43,070 bases of DNA, from positions 1 through 43,070 of the forward strand of contig JAMPGV010000021.1 in NCBI GenBank assembly GCA_023663735.1. Reading direction: 5' to 3'. The notes under the pieces were generated by a model. It saw nothing but the letters and a program-made list of their open reading frames with translations. It did not search any database and was not told the origin of the DNA. Below are positions 26,201-34,421 of this stretch, piece after piece. Each line of letters begins with the position of its first letter. Within the stretch, counting starts at the first letter, position 1. The DNA is from Muribaculum sp. GTDB taxonomy: Bacteria; Bacillota; Clostridia; Lachnospirales; Lachnospiraceae. The position numbers and the translations under genes are program-made.

Positions 26201-29200
26201 TAACGCCTGCAGCTCCCCGGTGACGCGGTTTATGCTGATGACGGAAGGATTGTCGGAAGTGAATACTTTCTGAATCACATCCCCCTCATAATATTTCACG
26301 ATGCTGACGTCCGCCGTCCGCTCCTGCCCCACATAAATGGTTGAGGAGAGTCCGTTGAACTTGATGGATTTGGGCAGACGAGCCTTTTCGTCGATGATCT
26401 CTATCACGCAATGCTGCGCCGTCTCCACACGGACGGTCTGTTTCTCCTGCTCCGTCCATGCGATGACAAGATCTTTCGCCATAGGTTCCGCGATCTTGAA
26501 AACCAGCGTCACATACGAGCCGTCCTCCGCAACCCGGGAATAGAAAGCGTCATCTTCCGGCGTCTCCACCCGCACCTGACCCGTAAAACTTGCGGTTCCT
26601 TTCATGGACTCCGGCGCGTCCACCCGCAGCGCGGCATAATTGCCCGCAGTCTTCTCCGTCTTGCCCGGGAGCAGAACCTCCGGGGAATACGCCACACATT
26701 GATAACTCACCGTAACCTTCTGCCCGGCGTCCTCCGCGCGGGTCAGGAAGGAGGACGCCTCCATGCCCTGCACGGTCTCTTCCTCCGGTGTGCTGAATTT
26801 CTCAAACGCCCCTTTCTTCAAAGCCGCGGTATTCAGGCTGTACCGCGTTTCCTGATAGACGGAAGCATTGCTGTCCGTGTCATAATCTACAGCCACGGTG
26901 ACCGCATCCGATTTGGAGAGATTTAAGATGACGTCCACATAGCCGTCCCGCAGCGTGGAATCCTTGAACGAATATTCCTGTGAGATCCACTCTCCGGCCT
27001 GTTCGCAGGATACTACGATCCTGCCGTCCTCCGTGAATTTGGACGGATCCGCCTGAATCCGCAGACCCAGATAATATCCGATCTCTCCCGCCGCCGTCTG
27101 CGGATCCGCTCCCAGATATCCGGTACACCCGTAAACCGGCATCAAAACGGATTTTGAGGCGTTCTTGGCAATGATCTCCGATCCTTTCACGGTATAGACC
27201 GCCGCCATCTTGTCCGCCGTCTGCAGCAGATTGCCGTCAAGCGCCTTGATCTGCCCGTCGTCTAAGGCGGTGACGGCAGAGAGGACGCTGCCCTCTCCCG
27301 GCCGGTAATCCTCCACGGAAATTTTGTCCATGAAATTCTGAATGAACCGCGGATCCTGCCACAGTTCCTGCAGCGGGGACGTCTTAAAATTCTTGCTGCC
27401 TTTTAGGAAACGTTTATCGCTGCAGTCGATATAATAATATTTTCCCCCTAATTCGACAATATTGTAGGTGTGTGCGCCCGCATCCGTCCCCATCAACACC
27501 TTTGCGGAGATCCCCATCTCCCGGATCAGGCGGTAGAAGAGCAGGGCATAGCTCTGGCAGGTTCCCTTTCCGTCATGGAGGCCGCTGTAGGCCGTGTGGT
27601 ACAGCCCCTCGTTTGTTCCGTCCACCCAAGTGATCTGATCAGCCACATACTCATAGACCGCCTTGATCTTGTCATAATCGCTTTTATTCCGGTCCGAATA
27701 GAACCTGCCGCCCGGACGGTTGACCATTTTGTCGATCTGCTCATCCATCCAGTCTTCCTGTTCCTTCGTGGTCAGGTATCCCACATTGCTCAAGACCATG
27801 GCCGCATAACTGTCTCCATAATAAGAGACCGTCTGGGTACTCGACTCATACCGGGAGAGTCCTTCTCCCAGATAATCCCCCTCGCCGGACTTCATGCCGG
27901 GTCTGTCCTCATAGAAATCAAAAGCTTCCTCATCAATCAAGTCAAAAAAGTCCGCGTCACCGCCATAGACCTTCTCAAAGACCTCACGATCCAACAGTAC
28001 GCAGAAAGACTCCTGCCTGTCCCTAAAGGACGCCCGAACCGCTTCCCAGAACCCGTCGGTATTGTCATAAACCGTAAGCCCCTGCGCGTTGTCGTAATCC
28101 ACCCCCGGCTCCGCCTCCAGCACCGTGAGCGGAATCGCGATTCCACCCGTGCAGCCTTGAAGCGTCACCGACACATAGTAGGAAGCATCCGCCGGCGTGG
28201 GCGCAATTCCCACAAGCTGCGCGCTGGCCCCGGACGCGTCAGAGTCCATGCCCAGATAGTCGAACGTGGGAAGGAATCTGGCATACAAACCGTCGTTGCC
28301 CGCCGGGGAGAACCCTCCCTCGCTCACACGCCACTCATTCCAATAATACCCGAGTCCGCTCTGCGCAAGAGGAACGACAACGGATTTCCAGTCCTCGCCG
28401 GAGCCGTCTTGGTAAATCAGGCGCACCCGCAGCTCAGGGCTGCTCTCGCCCACATGGAGCGTCAAAGCGTCTATGGGATTGCCCTGCGCATCCGTGATCT
28501 GAGCCCGGACGCAGTCCTCATCCCAATCCTCCAGCCCGCTGTAGATCATTCCCTGAGTGGAAACCACATTGCTGAAAGGCGTTCTCACATCCCCCTCATA
28601 CACACCCTGTATTTTATAATGATATTGCGAGCGCTCATAAGAAAATCCCGCGTCGTCGATATAAGACGTCGTCGAGGCCTCCGCGCTGCCGATTCTGCCA
28701 TACTCGCCGTCCGCTCCCACGGCACGGTAAATCTCATATCCCTTCAGTCTCTCGTCAAAGCTCCGTTCCCACGTCAGCGTCAGTTCCTCCGTGGAACTGC
28801 CTATATTTTTTAACGAAAGCACCGGGGGGAGCGTCGCGGGATCCACATCCGACCAATGCGCCGTCAGCGTGATATTCCCCGTGAGTACCGTGTCAAAATC
28901 AAACTGCCGTCCGTCCAGATACCAGCCCATGAAATACCAGCCTTCCCTGACAGGCTGCGCAGGCATCGCCGCGGTACCTCCGATCTCGACTTCCTGCGCC
29001 TCCACCGCGCTTCCGCCGTTGCTGTCAAAGGTGACGACGTATGTGTTCTGTCCGGGCGTCCAGACAAAAAACGTATATCCGTTCTCTTTGGCATACCGCT
29101 CTGCGGTGGAACCTTCCGCCCCATAGAAAGCGCAGCCCCAGCTCCCGATACAATCCTGTCCGAATTTCGTGGCGGCATTGGACACATAGACCTTCTGCAC

Positions 29201-29926
29201 AGAATATCCCTGAAACGCACATTCCCCGATCTCTTTCAAGCTCTGCGGCAATACCAGAGAGACCTCCTGACCGTATTCTTCGCTGCAGCCAAGGGCGAAT
29301 CCGTCAAAGGCAAACTCCCCGATGGACGTCAGCGTCTCCGGCAGAGTCAGCTTTCTGCCGGCCGCCGTGCAGTCCTGAAAGGCATATTGCCCGATGGTCT
29401 TTAAGCCGGACGGCAGCTTCACCTCGCCCACGAGACCCGTAAGCCCCATGAAAGCCGATTCCCCGATGGACGTGATCCGGTCATCCAGCACAAGCTGCCG
29501 GATTTCCTCCGCATAGGCGCTCCAGGGCGCATTCGTGTCAGGGTAATATACGAAAGGATTCTCCGGATCCTGATTTTCCGCATAAAAGCTCTTCATATCC
29601 CCGTATCCGGACAACGTGAGGACGCCCTGCTCCAACGTATAAGTAATGTGGTCGCCGCAGGTTCCCGACAGGGAATAAGATCTGCCGCCGTCCATAGTTC
29701 CGGTTTCGTGTGCGGACAGACTGTCGCTTATGGATGGTTCCGGGATTTCCTCTGCATTCTGTCCCGGTGTCCTCCGCAAAACTCTTTCTCCCGTGTCCTC
29801 CGCATATGGCGCGGCCTGCGTCCATACGCCGTCGCAGGGCAGCGCTGTAGCCGCCAGTACCACCGCCAGTGCAAACGCAAACAGCCGTCCCGCCGGTCTT
29901 CTTACAAATTTCCTGTTCCCAATCAT
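23213..29926 (-). CDS. Giant secreted multidomain protein: BspA-type LRR, transglutaminase core, C-terminal CHAP/NlpC-like domain
   Basis: 2237-aa secreted protein starting at ATG 29926 (GGGAGGGAATGTG upstream; a 29-codon longer reading has no site). A signal peptide (about 1-40) is followed by BspA-type leucine-rich repeats (about 90-290, LTSIGEFAFDGF), an InlB-type repeat (about 300-370) and a fibronectin-III-like region (about 375-460). A transglutaminase core has Cys790 (GKGTCQSYALL), His819 (AGAHTYNIV) and Asp834 (YYYIDCSDK). A BIG2-type domain (about 1180-1280) precedes several Ig/FN3-like modules. The last 125 residues look like a Cys/His amidase or CHAP-type domain (GGYGCAGFAF, THSVIIL, VAEGNYN), so peptidoglycan or peptide hydrolysis is possible. 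There are two catalytic folds in one chain. No cell-wall anchor is visible. Confidence 0.88.
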   Translation of the reverse strand: MIGNRKFVRRPAGRLFAFALAVVLAATALPCDGVWTQAAPYAEDTGERVLRRTPGQNAEEIPEPSISDSLSAHETGTMDGGRSYSLSGTCGDHITYTLEQGVLTLSGYGDMKSFYAENQDPENPFVYYPDTNAPWSAYAEEIRQLVLDDRITSIGESAFMGLTGLVGEVKLPSGLKTIGQYAFQDCTAAGRKLTLPETLTSIGEFAFDGFALGCSEEYGQEVSLVLPQSLKEIGECAFQGYSVQKVYVSNAATKFGQDCIGSWGCAFYGAEGSTAERYAKENGYTFFVWTPGQNTYVVTFDSNGGSAVEAQEVEIGGTAAMPAQPVREGWYFMGWYLDGRQFDFDTVLTGNITLTAHWSDVDPATLPPVLSLKNIGSSTEELTLTWERSFDERLKGYEIYRAVGADGEYGRIGSAEASTTSYIDDAGFSYERSQYHYKIQGVYEGDVRTPFSNVVSTQGMIYSGLEDWDEDCVRAQITDAQGNPIDALTLHVGESSPELRVRLIYQDGSGEDWKSVVVPLAQSGLGYYWNEWRVSEGGFSPAGNDGLYARFLPTFDYLGMDSDASGASAQLVGIAPTPADASYYVSVTLQGCTGGIAIPLTVLEAEPGVDYDNAQGLTVYDNTDGFWEAVRASFRDRQESFCVLLDREVFEKVYGGDADFFDLIDEEAFDFYEDRPGMKSGEGDYLGEGLSRYESSTQTVSYYGDSYAAMVLSNVGYLTTKEQEDWMDEQIDKMVNRPGGRFYSDRNKSDYDKIKAVYEYVADQITWVDGTNEGLYHTAYSGLHDGKGTCQSYALLFYRLIREMGISAKVLMGTDAGAHTYNIVELGGKYYYIDCSDKRFLKGSKNFKTSPLQELWQDPRFIQNFMDKISVEDYRPGEGSVLSAVTALDDGQIKALDGNLLQTADKMAAVYTVKGSEIIAKNASKSVLMPVYGCTGYLGADPQTAAGEIGYYLGLRIQADPSKFTEDGRIVVSCEQAGEWISQEYSFKDSTLRDGYVDVILNLSKSDAVTVAVDYDTDSNASVYQETRYSLNTAALKKGAFEKFSTPEEETVQGMEASSFLTRAEDAGQKVTVSYQCVAYSPEVLLPGKTEKTAGNYAALRVDAPESMKGTASFTGQVRVETPEDDAFYSRVAEDGSYVTLVFKIAEPMAKDLVIAWTEQEKQTVRVETAQHCVIEIIDEKARLPKSIKFNGLSSTIYVGQERTADVSIVKYYEGDVIQKVFTSDNPSVISINRVTGELQALKPGTATITVTARDGDGNTPKDDKGRIAKGLTASVKMTVKVPTAPGGVKITQIKDTAVTANWKANTTGQQMEIYALPINKDTMGKAKNNWKSSIEAALTEQGMDDRFLSDLSDTQRQRLQDGLEAKFGVSECALASASAGAKTQDIAGLRADTPYVFYFRCVSQSRTGALYFAGAVSGQTKTKKKILTQVSLAAQDEAGRTLSGDLFVLGNGSQAVPVQLFYSVQDADAAYTKVSYKSTNTKVASADKNGRFKLGTQAGTAQLYVTGKDASGTVRESNRITVRVIKEPQKLTAKKTTLALGQSVRLRDVVGYDVKGSASEINLEKVDFEAALAQIRRTNCFDITPAADAADTVITAAAFLTDAAGNAKSGNSLQVPVELYAAADHATSANPVSAVSATLRITDMAQPVIRKITARDTSAIVKFKPAATVREPSGYTAEIIDKATGESAADARYAMAESDESTEKNPLYVCTITGLSAEHDYSVRITAHYGSAECACAAKKFKTLKPLLATGGSIDINYIDLQELRKNPASMGRKVDDSKESILLQSNETYVFMAQVKKLNRVLGADKLKWTISSDTKKIATVKVSKDTYQAQINPLKAGTFTVTVTSTLSKETLSVFHVTVVPYAVAWSEASEESAGYGRALLSTDSDGPVIRSVVPRDTTAAVKFVPDAAVLSLAGADGFYSITLKEKTTGREADAEYRFLIGEDSTQTAPLYTCEISGLDRNKAYTVAVTAHQGADGSRTKTSPEISFTTRKAMLTDDDVLDVRVVSMEELRKEPDAEGILIGSEGIAIPWQKSYALTADVNNLSRALETEKVSWVVSDKQAVTLKVSASTFEAQLEVKEIGIYTITATSTLTKKKLAEFTVNTMQSAAEQEKEIYDAIIAMKDKYPEGTPWTNDNYYAWKGGIYSGGYGCAGFAFMLSDAAFGSAPARQHTDPNAVRVGDIARINGNTHSVIILEVRSDSVIVAEGNYNSSVHWGREISRSTLEDATYFITRY

Positions 29927-30020
29927 CACATTCCCTCCCAAACCGCTATCACAAAGATCCGTTCGGCCTTCATCAAACTGCAAAGTCAACGATTGCATCA
30001 TACTTTGAATCACACTTTAT

Positions 30021-30049
30021 ATGATAAAACAAATTCTCCAAATAGACAA
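30021..30049 (-). promoter_or_regulatory. Possible sigma-A promoter of the 2237-aa gene
   Basis: On the - strand TTGTCT (30049-30044), a 17-bp spacer and TATCAT (30026-30021), about 95 bases before the start codon. The -35 is imperfect. Two TTGACA/TTGACT sequences nearby lack a partner at proper spacing. Confidence 0.4.
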
Positions 30050-30096
30050 TATGTCAAAGTCAAACCTACGCCAAAATCAACACCTCCTGCGCCCTG

Positions 30097-31368
30097 TCAG
30101 GACGACTGCCGATAATACGCCAGCAAAAGCTCTACCACATGGCTGTAGCTGACCGTCCCCTCCGCCACGCCGTTGGCTTTCAACGTGGTATCCAGAAACG
30201 TCTCCGTGGCCTTGTCCACGGTCTCCGTCTCCAGAAGCGCCTTGCCCTCAATGCGCTCCCACTCCTCCTTAGTCACAAAGATATCATCCCGGTAGACCGC
30301 ATCCAAGAGCGCCACCGGCTCCCGCGCCGCACAAGCCGCGGCGAAAGCCTCCGGATACTCCTTTGCCGCCCTGCTCAGATCCCGCTCCAGATACCCCAGC
30401 ACGCTCAGATAACCGCTGTACTGAAAATAAATGTCCTCCGAATCCACACAGGCCAGATACCCGATCAGATTGGCCTCGTCCTCATAGATAAACCCCTTTA
30501 GGTGAGCCAGTTCGTGGCACATGGACGCGGGCTGGTTCATCACATACGCCACCCGATTGTAATTGGCCTCCATGGAAAAAGGGAAATACCACCCCAACAT
30601 CTTCTGCTGGCACATAAAATCCGAGAAAAACATAGGCTTGGGACGCGGATAATATCCCGAAAGCTGCCCGTACTCCTCCCCCAGACGGCGCATCTCCGCT
30701 CTCGCCCGATCCGCCATCGCGTTCGACGCTCCGCCTGCGGCCAATCCGTTTGCCCCCGATCCGTCCGACGCTCCGAAGCCGCCCGGATAAAGGATATATC
30801 CTCTCTCATCCCGCTCCACCTCGCCGGAGAGCCGGTTGCACTGTTCCGCCACGAAATCGCGCAGATTCATAAACTCCTCCAGCGAATATTCCCCGGAATG
30901 CCCCTCGGAGCGCTCCGATAATCCGCCGCCCAAATATTTCTCCGAAAAAGAAGAGACATGATACAGCATGGAACAGTTCAAGGTCATGACCACGCAGACA
31001 ATGAGCGCCAGCCACGCATAGCCTGCCAAATACTTCCTCACCGCCCGGAGGCCGAATCGCTTTCCGGTCAGCCGCATCACTCCCGCATACAGCACCGATA
31101 AGAAAGCCGCCGCCGTGAGGACGATTCCCGCCGCCAGCATCCACTCCCCCACGGAAAAGGGAAACCACCCCGTCACTCTTCCATAGGTGTTCACCCAGAT
31201 CGGAAAAATCCACGCAACATAGGCATCGCAAAAGGCCGCACTGCTCCACGCCAATCCGTTGAGCAGCGCCGTCGCCGCCGCGATGCCTAAATATACTTTC
31301 CGGGCCGGTCTGTCAGGCTTTGGCGTTCCCTGCCGCCTGTCCGTCCGCAGCCGTTTTCCCGTCCACAT
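30097..31368 (-). CDS. DUF3810 membrane protein, putative zinc metalloprotease
   Basis: 423-aa protein with three hydrophobic segments in its first 140 residues, then a large extracytoplasmic domain. The HExxH motif CHELAHLKGF (285-289 for HELAH) is followed by EDEAN, whose Glu can be the third zinc ligand, as in the DUF3810 family. A Gly/Ser/Ala-rich insert (about 195-218) precedes the catalytic region. The start is ATG 31368, with GGAGAGAGGC upstream; an earlier ATG at 31386 has no good site. It overlaps the 3' end of the MATE gene by 56 bases, so the two are co-expressed. Substrate unknown. Confidence 0.85.
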   Translation of the reverse strand: MWTGKRLRTDRRQGTPKPDRPARKVYLGIAAATALLNGLAWSSAAFCDAYVAWIFPIWVNTYGRVTGWFPFSVGEWMLAAGIVLTAAAFLSVLYAGVMRLTGKRFGLRAVRKYLAGYAWLALIVCVVMTLNCSMLYHVSSFSEKYLGGGLSERSEGHSGEYSLEEFMNLRDFVAEQCNRLSGEVERDERGYILYPGGFGASDGSGANGLAAGGASNAMADRARAEMRRLGEEYGQLSGYYPRPKPMFFSDFMCQQKMLGWYFPFSMEANYNRVAYVMNQPASMCHELAHLKGFIYEDEANLIGYLACVDSEDIYFQYSGYLSVLGYLERDLSRAAKEYPEAFAAACAAREPVALLDAVYRDDIFVTKEEWERIEGKALLETETVDKATETFLDTTLKANGVAEGTVSYSHVVELLLAYYRQSS

Positions 31369-32815
31369 GCCTCTCTCCGCTCCCATCTTTTTGTCCCGTC
31401 TGTCCGCCGTTTTGTCCCACTTTGATTCTGGATTTTTCCCAGATACGGCTCTTGTACAATACCAGCCAGATCATGGAAGAGATGCCGTTGCTGACCACCA
31501 CGGAATACCAGATGCTCCGCACTCCCATATCGAGAACCGTCTCGCAGAACCAGATGGTCAGAAAGCGGAAGACCCAGAGCCTCGCCGCATCCATCGCCAT
31601 GGTAAACTCCGTATGACCCGTTCCCTGAAACAGTCCCGTGGTGGCATTATAGACCCCGTTGGTGAAGCACCAAAACGCCATGATGCTCAAGAAGTCCGCC
31701 GCCATCTCCACCACCGCCGCATCGTCCGAGAAAATACTCACAATGCCGGTGGAGATCACATCCCTTGATAAAATCATACCACCAATGAACAAAAATACAA
31801 CACATATTTTCATGGAAAGAAAATACCCTTCCCTTGCGCGTTCCTTCTGCCCGGCTCCCATATTCTGCCCCACGATGGTCGCCACGGCGGAACCGATGCC
31901 GTTGGAAGGCAGCGTGATCAGTCCGTTGATCTTATTGCCGATGCCATACGCCGCCATCGCCTCGCTCCCGTAGGTATACACATTTTTGGTCAAAAGCAGG
32001 AAGCCCAGATGCATACTGCTGCCGCCGATTGCCGTGGGCAGACCGATCTGTAGGATCAATTTCACCTTCTCCCGCTCAAAGCGCATATGGCGCACATCCA
32101 GATGCACCTCTTGATTCCGCCTGCAGAGCAGATAAAAAGCCACGAACGCGGGAGCCATCTTCGCTAAAAGCGTGGCAAGCGCCGCCCCGGCGGTTCCCAT
32201 ATTCATTCCCACCATAAACAAAGGATCCAGAACCATATTAAAGAGAATACCGCCCAGATTCAGAAACATAGGCCGCACCGTATCTCCCTGCGCCTGCTGC
32301 ACCGCGGAGAAAATATTCACCATATACAGAAACGGCATATCCCAGATTACAATGCGCAGATACATGCAGGCATGGCCGAAAATGTCTCCGTCCGCCCCCA
32401 GCCAGCGCACAATACCGGAAGTCGCCGCAAACACCGCCGCCGCACAGAAGAGTGAAAAACACCCGGCACAGGCAAAAATCTGATTCGCCATGGATTTGGC
32501 ATTCTCCTTCTCGCCCGCACCGATATACTGAGCAATCAGCACGGAACCCGCCACGGTGATCCCCGTTCCCACACTGATGATAATATTCTGCATGGGCGTC
32601 ACCAGATTGATGGCGGCCAGCTGCTCCGTCCCGATCTGCCCCAGCCAGTAGGTGTCCGTCAGATTGTACATGGTCTGCAAAAAACTGTTGATGACCACCG
32701 GAACCGCCAGCGACAGGATCGCCCGCAGCATACTCCCCTTTAAAATGAAGTCCTGATTGTTCTTCGTCTGATTCCAGAATTTCCCGTTTCCTTTGATCCG
32801 ACTCATGCCGCTCAT
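31313..32815 (-). CDS. MATE-family efflux transporter
   Basis: 500-aa multidrug and toxin extrusion type transporter. Twelve hydrophobic segments fill residues about 28-445. The MATE motifs are ILSLAVPVVINSFLQTMYNLTDTYWLG near the N terminus and TGLFQGTGHTEFTMAMDAARLW in the C-terminal half. The hydrophilic tail (about 450-500) is rich in Gly, Gln and Lys and overlaps the start of the DUF3810 gene. The start ATG has GGGAGTGGTAGA upstream. It probably exports cationic compounds with Na+ or H+ exchange; the substrate cannot be read from sequence. Confidence 0.93.
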   Translation of the reverse strand: MSGMSRIKGNGKFWNQTKNNQDFILKGSMLRAILSLAVPVVINSFLQTMYNLTDTYWLGQIGTEQLAAINLVTPMQNIIISVGTGITVAGSVLIAQYIGAGEKENAKSMANQIFACAGCFSLFCAAAVFAATSGIVRWLGADGDIFGHACMYLRIVIWDMPFLYMVNIFSAVQQAQGDTVRPMFLNLGGILFNMVLDPLFMVGMNMGTAGAALATLLAKMAPAFVAFYLLCRRNQEVHLDVRHMRFEREKVKLILQIGLPTAIGGSSMHLGFLLLTKNVYTYGSEAMAAYGIGNKINGLITLPSNGIGSAVATIVGQNMGAGQKERAREGYFLSMKICVVFLFIGGMILSRDVISTGIVSIFSDDAAVVEMAADFLSIMAFWCFTNGVYNATTGLFQGTGHTEFTMAMDAARLWVFRFLTIWFCETVLDMGVRSIWYSVVVSNGISSMIWLVLYKSRIWEKSRIKVGQNGGQTGQKDGSGERHVDGKTAADGQAAGNAKA

Positions 32816-32854
32816 TCTACCACTCCCTTTTCCCCTCTATTTTACAACAAAAAG

Positions 32855-32901
32855 ACAGCGTTATCCGCCAGTTATTTAATCAACTTTCGGAAAAACGCTG
32901 T
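32855..32901 (-). terminator. Hairpin after the DUF3048 gene, possible bidirectional terminator
   Basis: ACAGCGT (32855-32861) and ACGCTGT (32895-32901) pair, extended by TCCG/CGGA, around an AT-rich loop. T-runs follow on both strands: CTTTTT on the - strand and seven T on the + strand. It lies 83 bases beyond the DUF3048 stop and 40 before the MATE start. Confidence 0.45.
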
Positions 32902-32984
32902 TTTTTTGTGATTTTGTCAACAAGAGTGTCATCCCGGACGCCATTCCGGAATGCAACTAGGAAGACCTGTTTGGCAAATCTGCG

Positions 32985-34238
32985 TTACTGAAAGATCGCT
33001 TTGCCGTCCGCCTCCGCATACTCGGAATACTCTTTCCAAATATTGCAGAGCCATGTCTTGCCCTGATTCAGGACGATCTCATTGCCGTCCTCGTCATAAA
33101 AATGGTTGGCGTCATAATCGCTCTCGTGCTTCCAAGTACCCTTAATCATTTTGCCGTTGGTGAACACGCAGGCGTCGCCCGTGCCGTGCAGACCGAACGC
33201 CAGATAATCGTGGTCGTCCCTCACCTCGCCATGGCAGACTTTGAAGATCACATTGGTGACCGCCACCTGCTCGCCGTTCATCTCGTCAATCTGTTCTGCG
33301 CCGTACTGAGTGCGGTAATAGAGACCGTCTTCCGCATTATAGGTAAAGCAGGCATTGTTCTGGCCGTATCCACCCTTGTTGCTCTGGCTTCCGCCGGGAC
33401 GGATCTCCAGCGCGTCGGGGAAATCCGCATACTCCGCCTTGCAGTCATTGGCAAACAGATACGCCTGAGGATCGCGGCCCAGATCTTCAAAACGCCCGGA
33501 CTCTTCGTAAGTCTTGCCATATCCCTTCGCTTCCACGCCCGCGCTGTAACCCTTCACGGACTGATCCGGCGCGTCGCTGCCGTCGCTGGGGCTTGCCGCC
33601 TTCAACCACATATATGCGGTAAACTCGGTGGCGTAACCGCCGCTTCTTCTATCCTGTCTTCTCGCAAACGCAGCCTCATAAGGACTGGAAATGCCGCCCA
33701 CCGCCTGAGAGATGTTGTCCACTCTGGAGGAATTCAACAAGTCTGACACATAGGGAACCGCCAGCCCCCAATGACAGTAAATGGCGTCCAGCGCCATGGC
33801 CTCGTATACAAAATAATCGCGGCTGCTGCGGATCGGCCCGATATAGGTCATATCGTCGTAATCTTCCACCACGCACATCAGACGGGTGATACGCCCCTCC
33901 ACAGGCGCCTCGTAAATGATGCTCGCCTGCGTGATTCCGTACTGGGGCATGGCAGGGGGATTGTTGGGGATCATGATCGCTAGCGGTCTCCGCTGAACCA
34001 CATCCGCATCCTTCCACTCTCCGGTGAGATAACTCTGCATCTTGCCGTCCGTCACCATTCTCTCGGTAATCACGGAAAACTCCTTGCTCTCCTCCTCCGT
34101 CAAACTCTCTTCCGTAGACTCTGCCACAGAGGAAGATTCCGGCTCGATCTCCTTAATAATCGGACCGTCTGTAGACTTGCCGCAGGCCGTCATCATACAA
34201 GTTGCAATCAAAATAGCTGCGATGATCTTCTTTTTCAT
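32985..34238 (-). CDS. DUF3048 lipoprotein (YerB family)
   Basis: 417-aa lipoprotein. The N terminus MKKKIIAAILIATCMMTACG ends in the lipobox MTAC, with Cys19 as the lipidated residue. An acidic spacer rich in Ser and Glu follows, then the two YerB/DUF3048 domains: RPLAIMIPNNPPAMPQYGITQASIIYEA, typical of the N-terminal part, and GTWKHESDYDANHFYDEDGNEIVLNQGKTW in the C-terminal part. It is envelope-associated; its function is not known. The start is ATG 34238, with AAGGATTATCAC upstream; a longer reading has no site. It has its own promoter. Confidence 0.9.
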   Translation of the reverse strand: MKKKIIAAILIATCMMTACGKSTDGPIIKEIEPESSSVAESTEESLTEEESKEFSVITERMVTDGKMQSYLTGEWKDADVVQRRPLAIMIPNNPPAMPQYGITQASIIYEAPVEGRITRLMCVVEDYDDMTYIGPIRSSRDYFVYEAMALDAIYCHWGLAVPYVSDLLNSSRVDNISQAVGGISSPYEAAFARRQDRRSGGYATEFTAYMWLKAASPSDGSDAPDQSVKGYSAGVEAKGYGKTYEESGRFEDLGRDPQAYLFANDCKAEYADFPDALEIRPGGSQSNKGGYGQNNACFTYNAEDGLYYRTQYGAEQIDEMNGEQVAVTNVIFKVCHGEVRDDHDYLAFGLHGTGDACVFTNGKMIKGTWKHESDYDANHFYDEDGNEIVLNQGKTWLCNIWKEYSEYAEADGKAIFQ

Positions 34239-34282
34239 GTGATAATCCTTTCGTAAAAAATATACTTCAAAACCCAAGTTCT

Positions 34283-34311
34283 ATTTTATCTTCTGTTTGC
34301 CGTTTTGTCTA
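34283..34311 (-). promoter_or_regulatory. Sigma-A promoter of the DUF3048 gene
   Basis: On the - strand TAGACA (34311-34306), a 17-bp spacer and TAAAAT (34288-34283), about 45 bases before the start codon. Confidence 0.7.
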
Positions 34312-34392
34312 TTTAAAATATCTTAATTTTTGTCTTTTTCCAGAAATAACCAAATAATTCGTACACTATTCCTACCCTATTCCTGCATCCTG

Positions 34393-34402
34393 TTCCTACA
34401 TT
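34393..34402 (+). repeat. Candidate left attachment-site core
   Basis: TTCCTACATT is repeated in the same direction at 37821-37830. It is preceded by TATTCCTGCATCC, against TATTCCTTGC at the right copy. It lies 20 bases past the 3' end of the recombinase gene. Two more ATTCCT motifs stand just to the left and may be arm sites. Confidence 0.35.
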
Positions 34403-34421
34403 TTCCCACATCGGCTGTCCG

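Noticed and set aside
19172-28813. Long + strand open frames opposite the two giant transglutaminase genes (for example 19172-20650 and 27470-28813)
   Set aside because: They are antisense shadows with Arg- and His-rich translations, no ribosome sites and no family resemblance.
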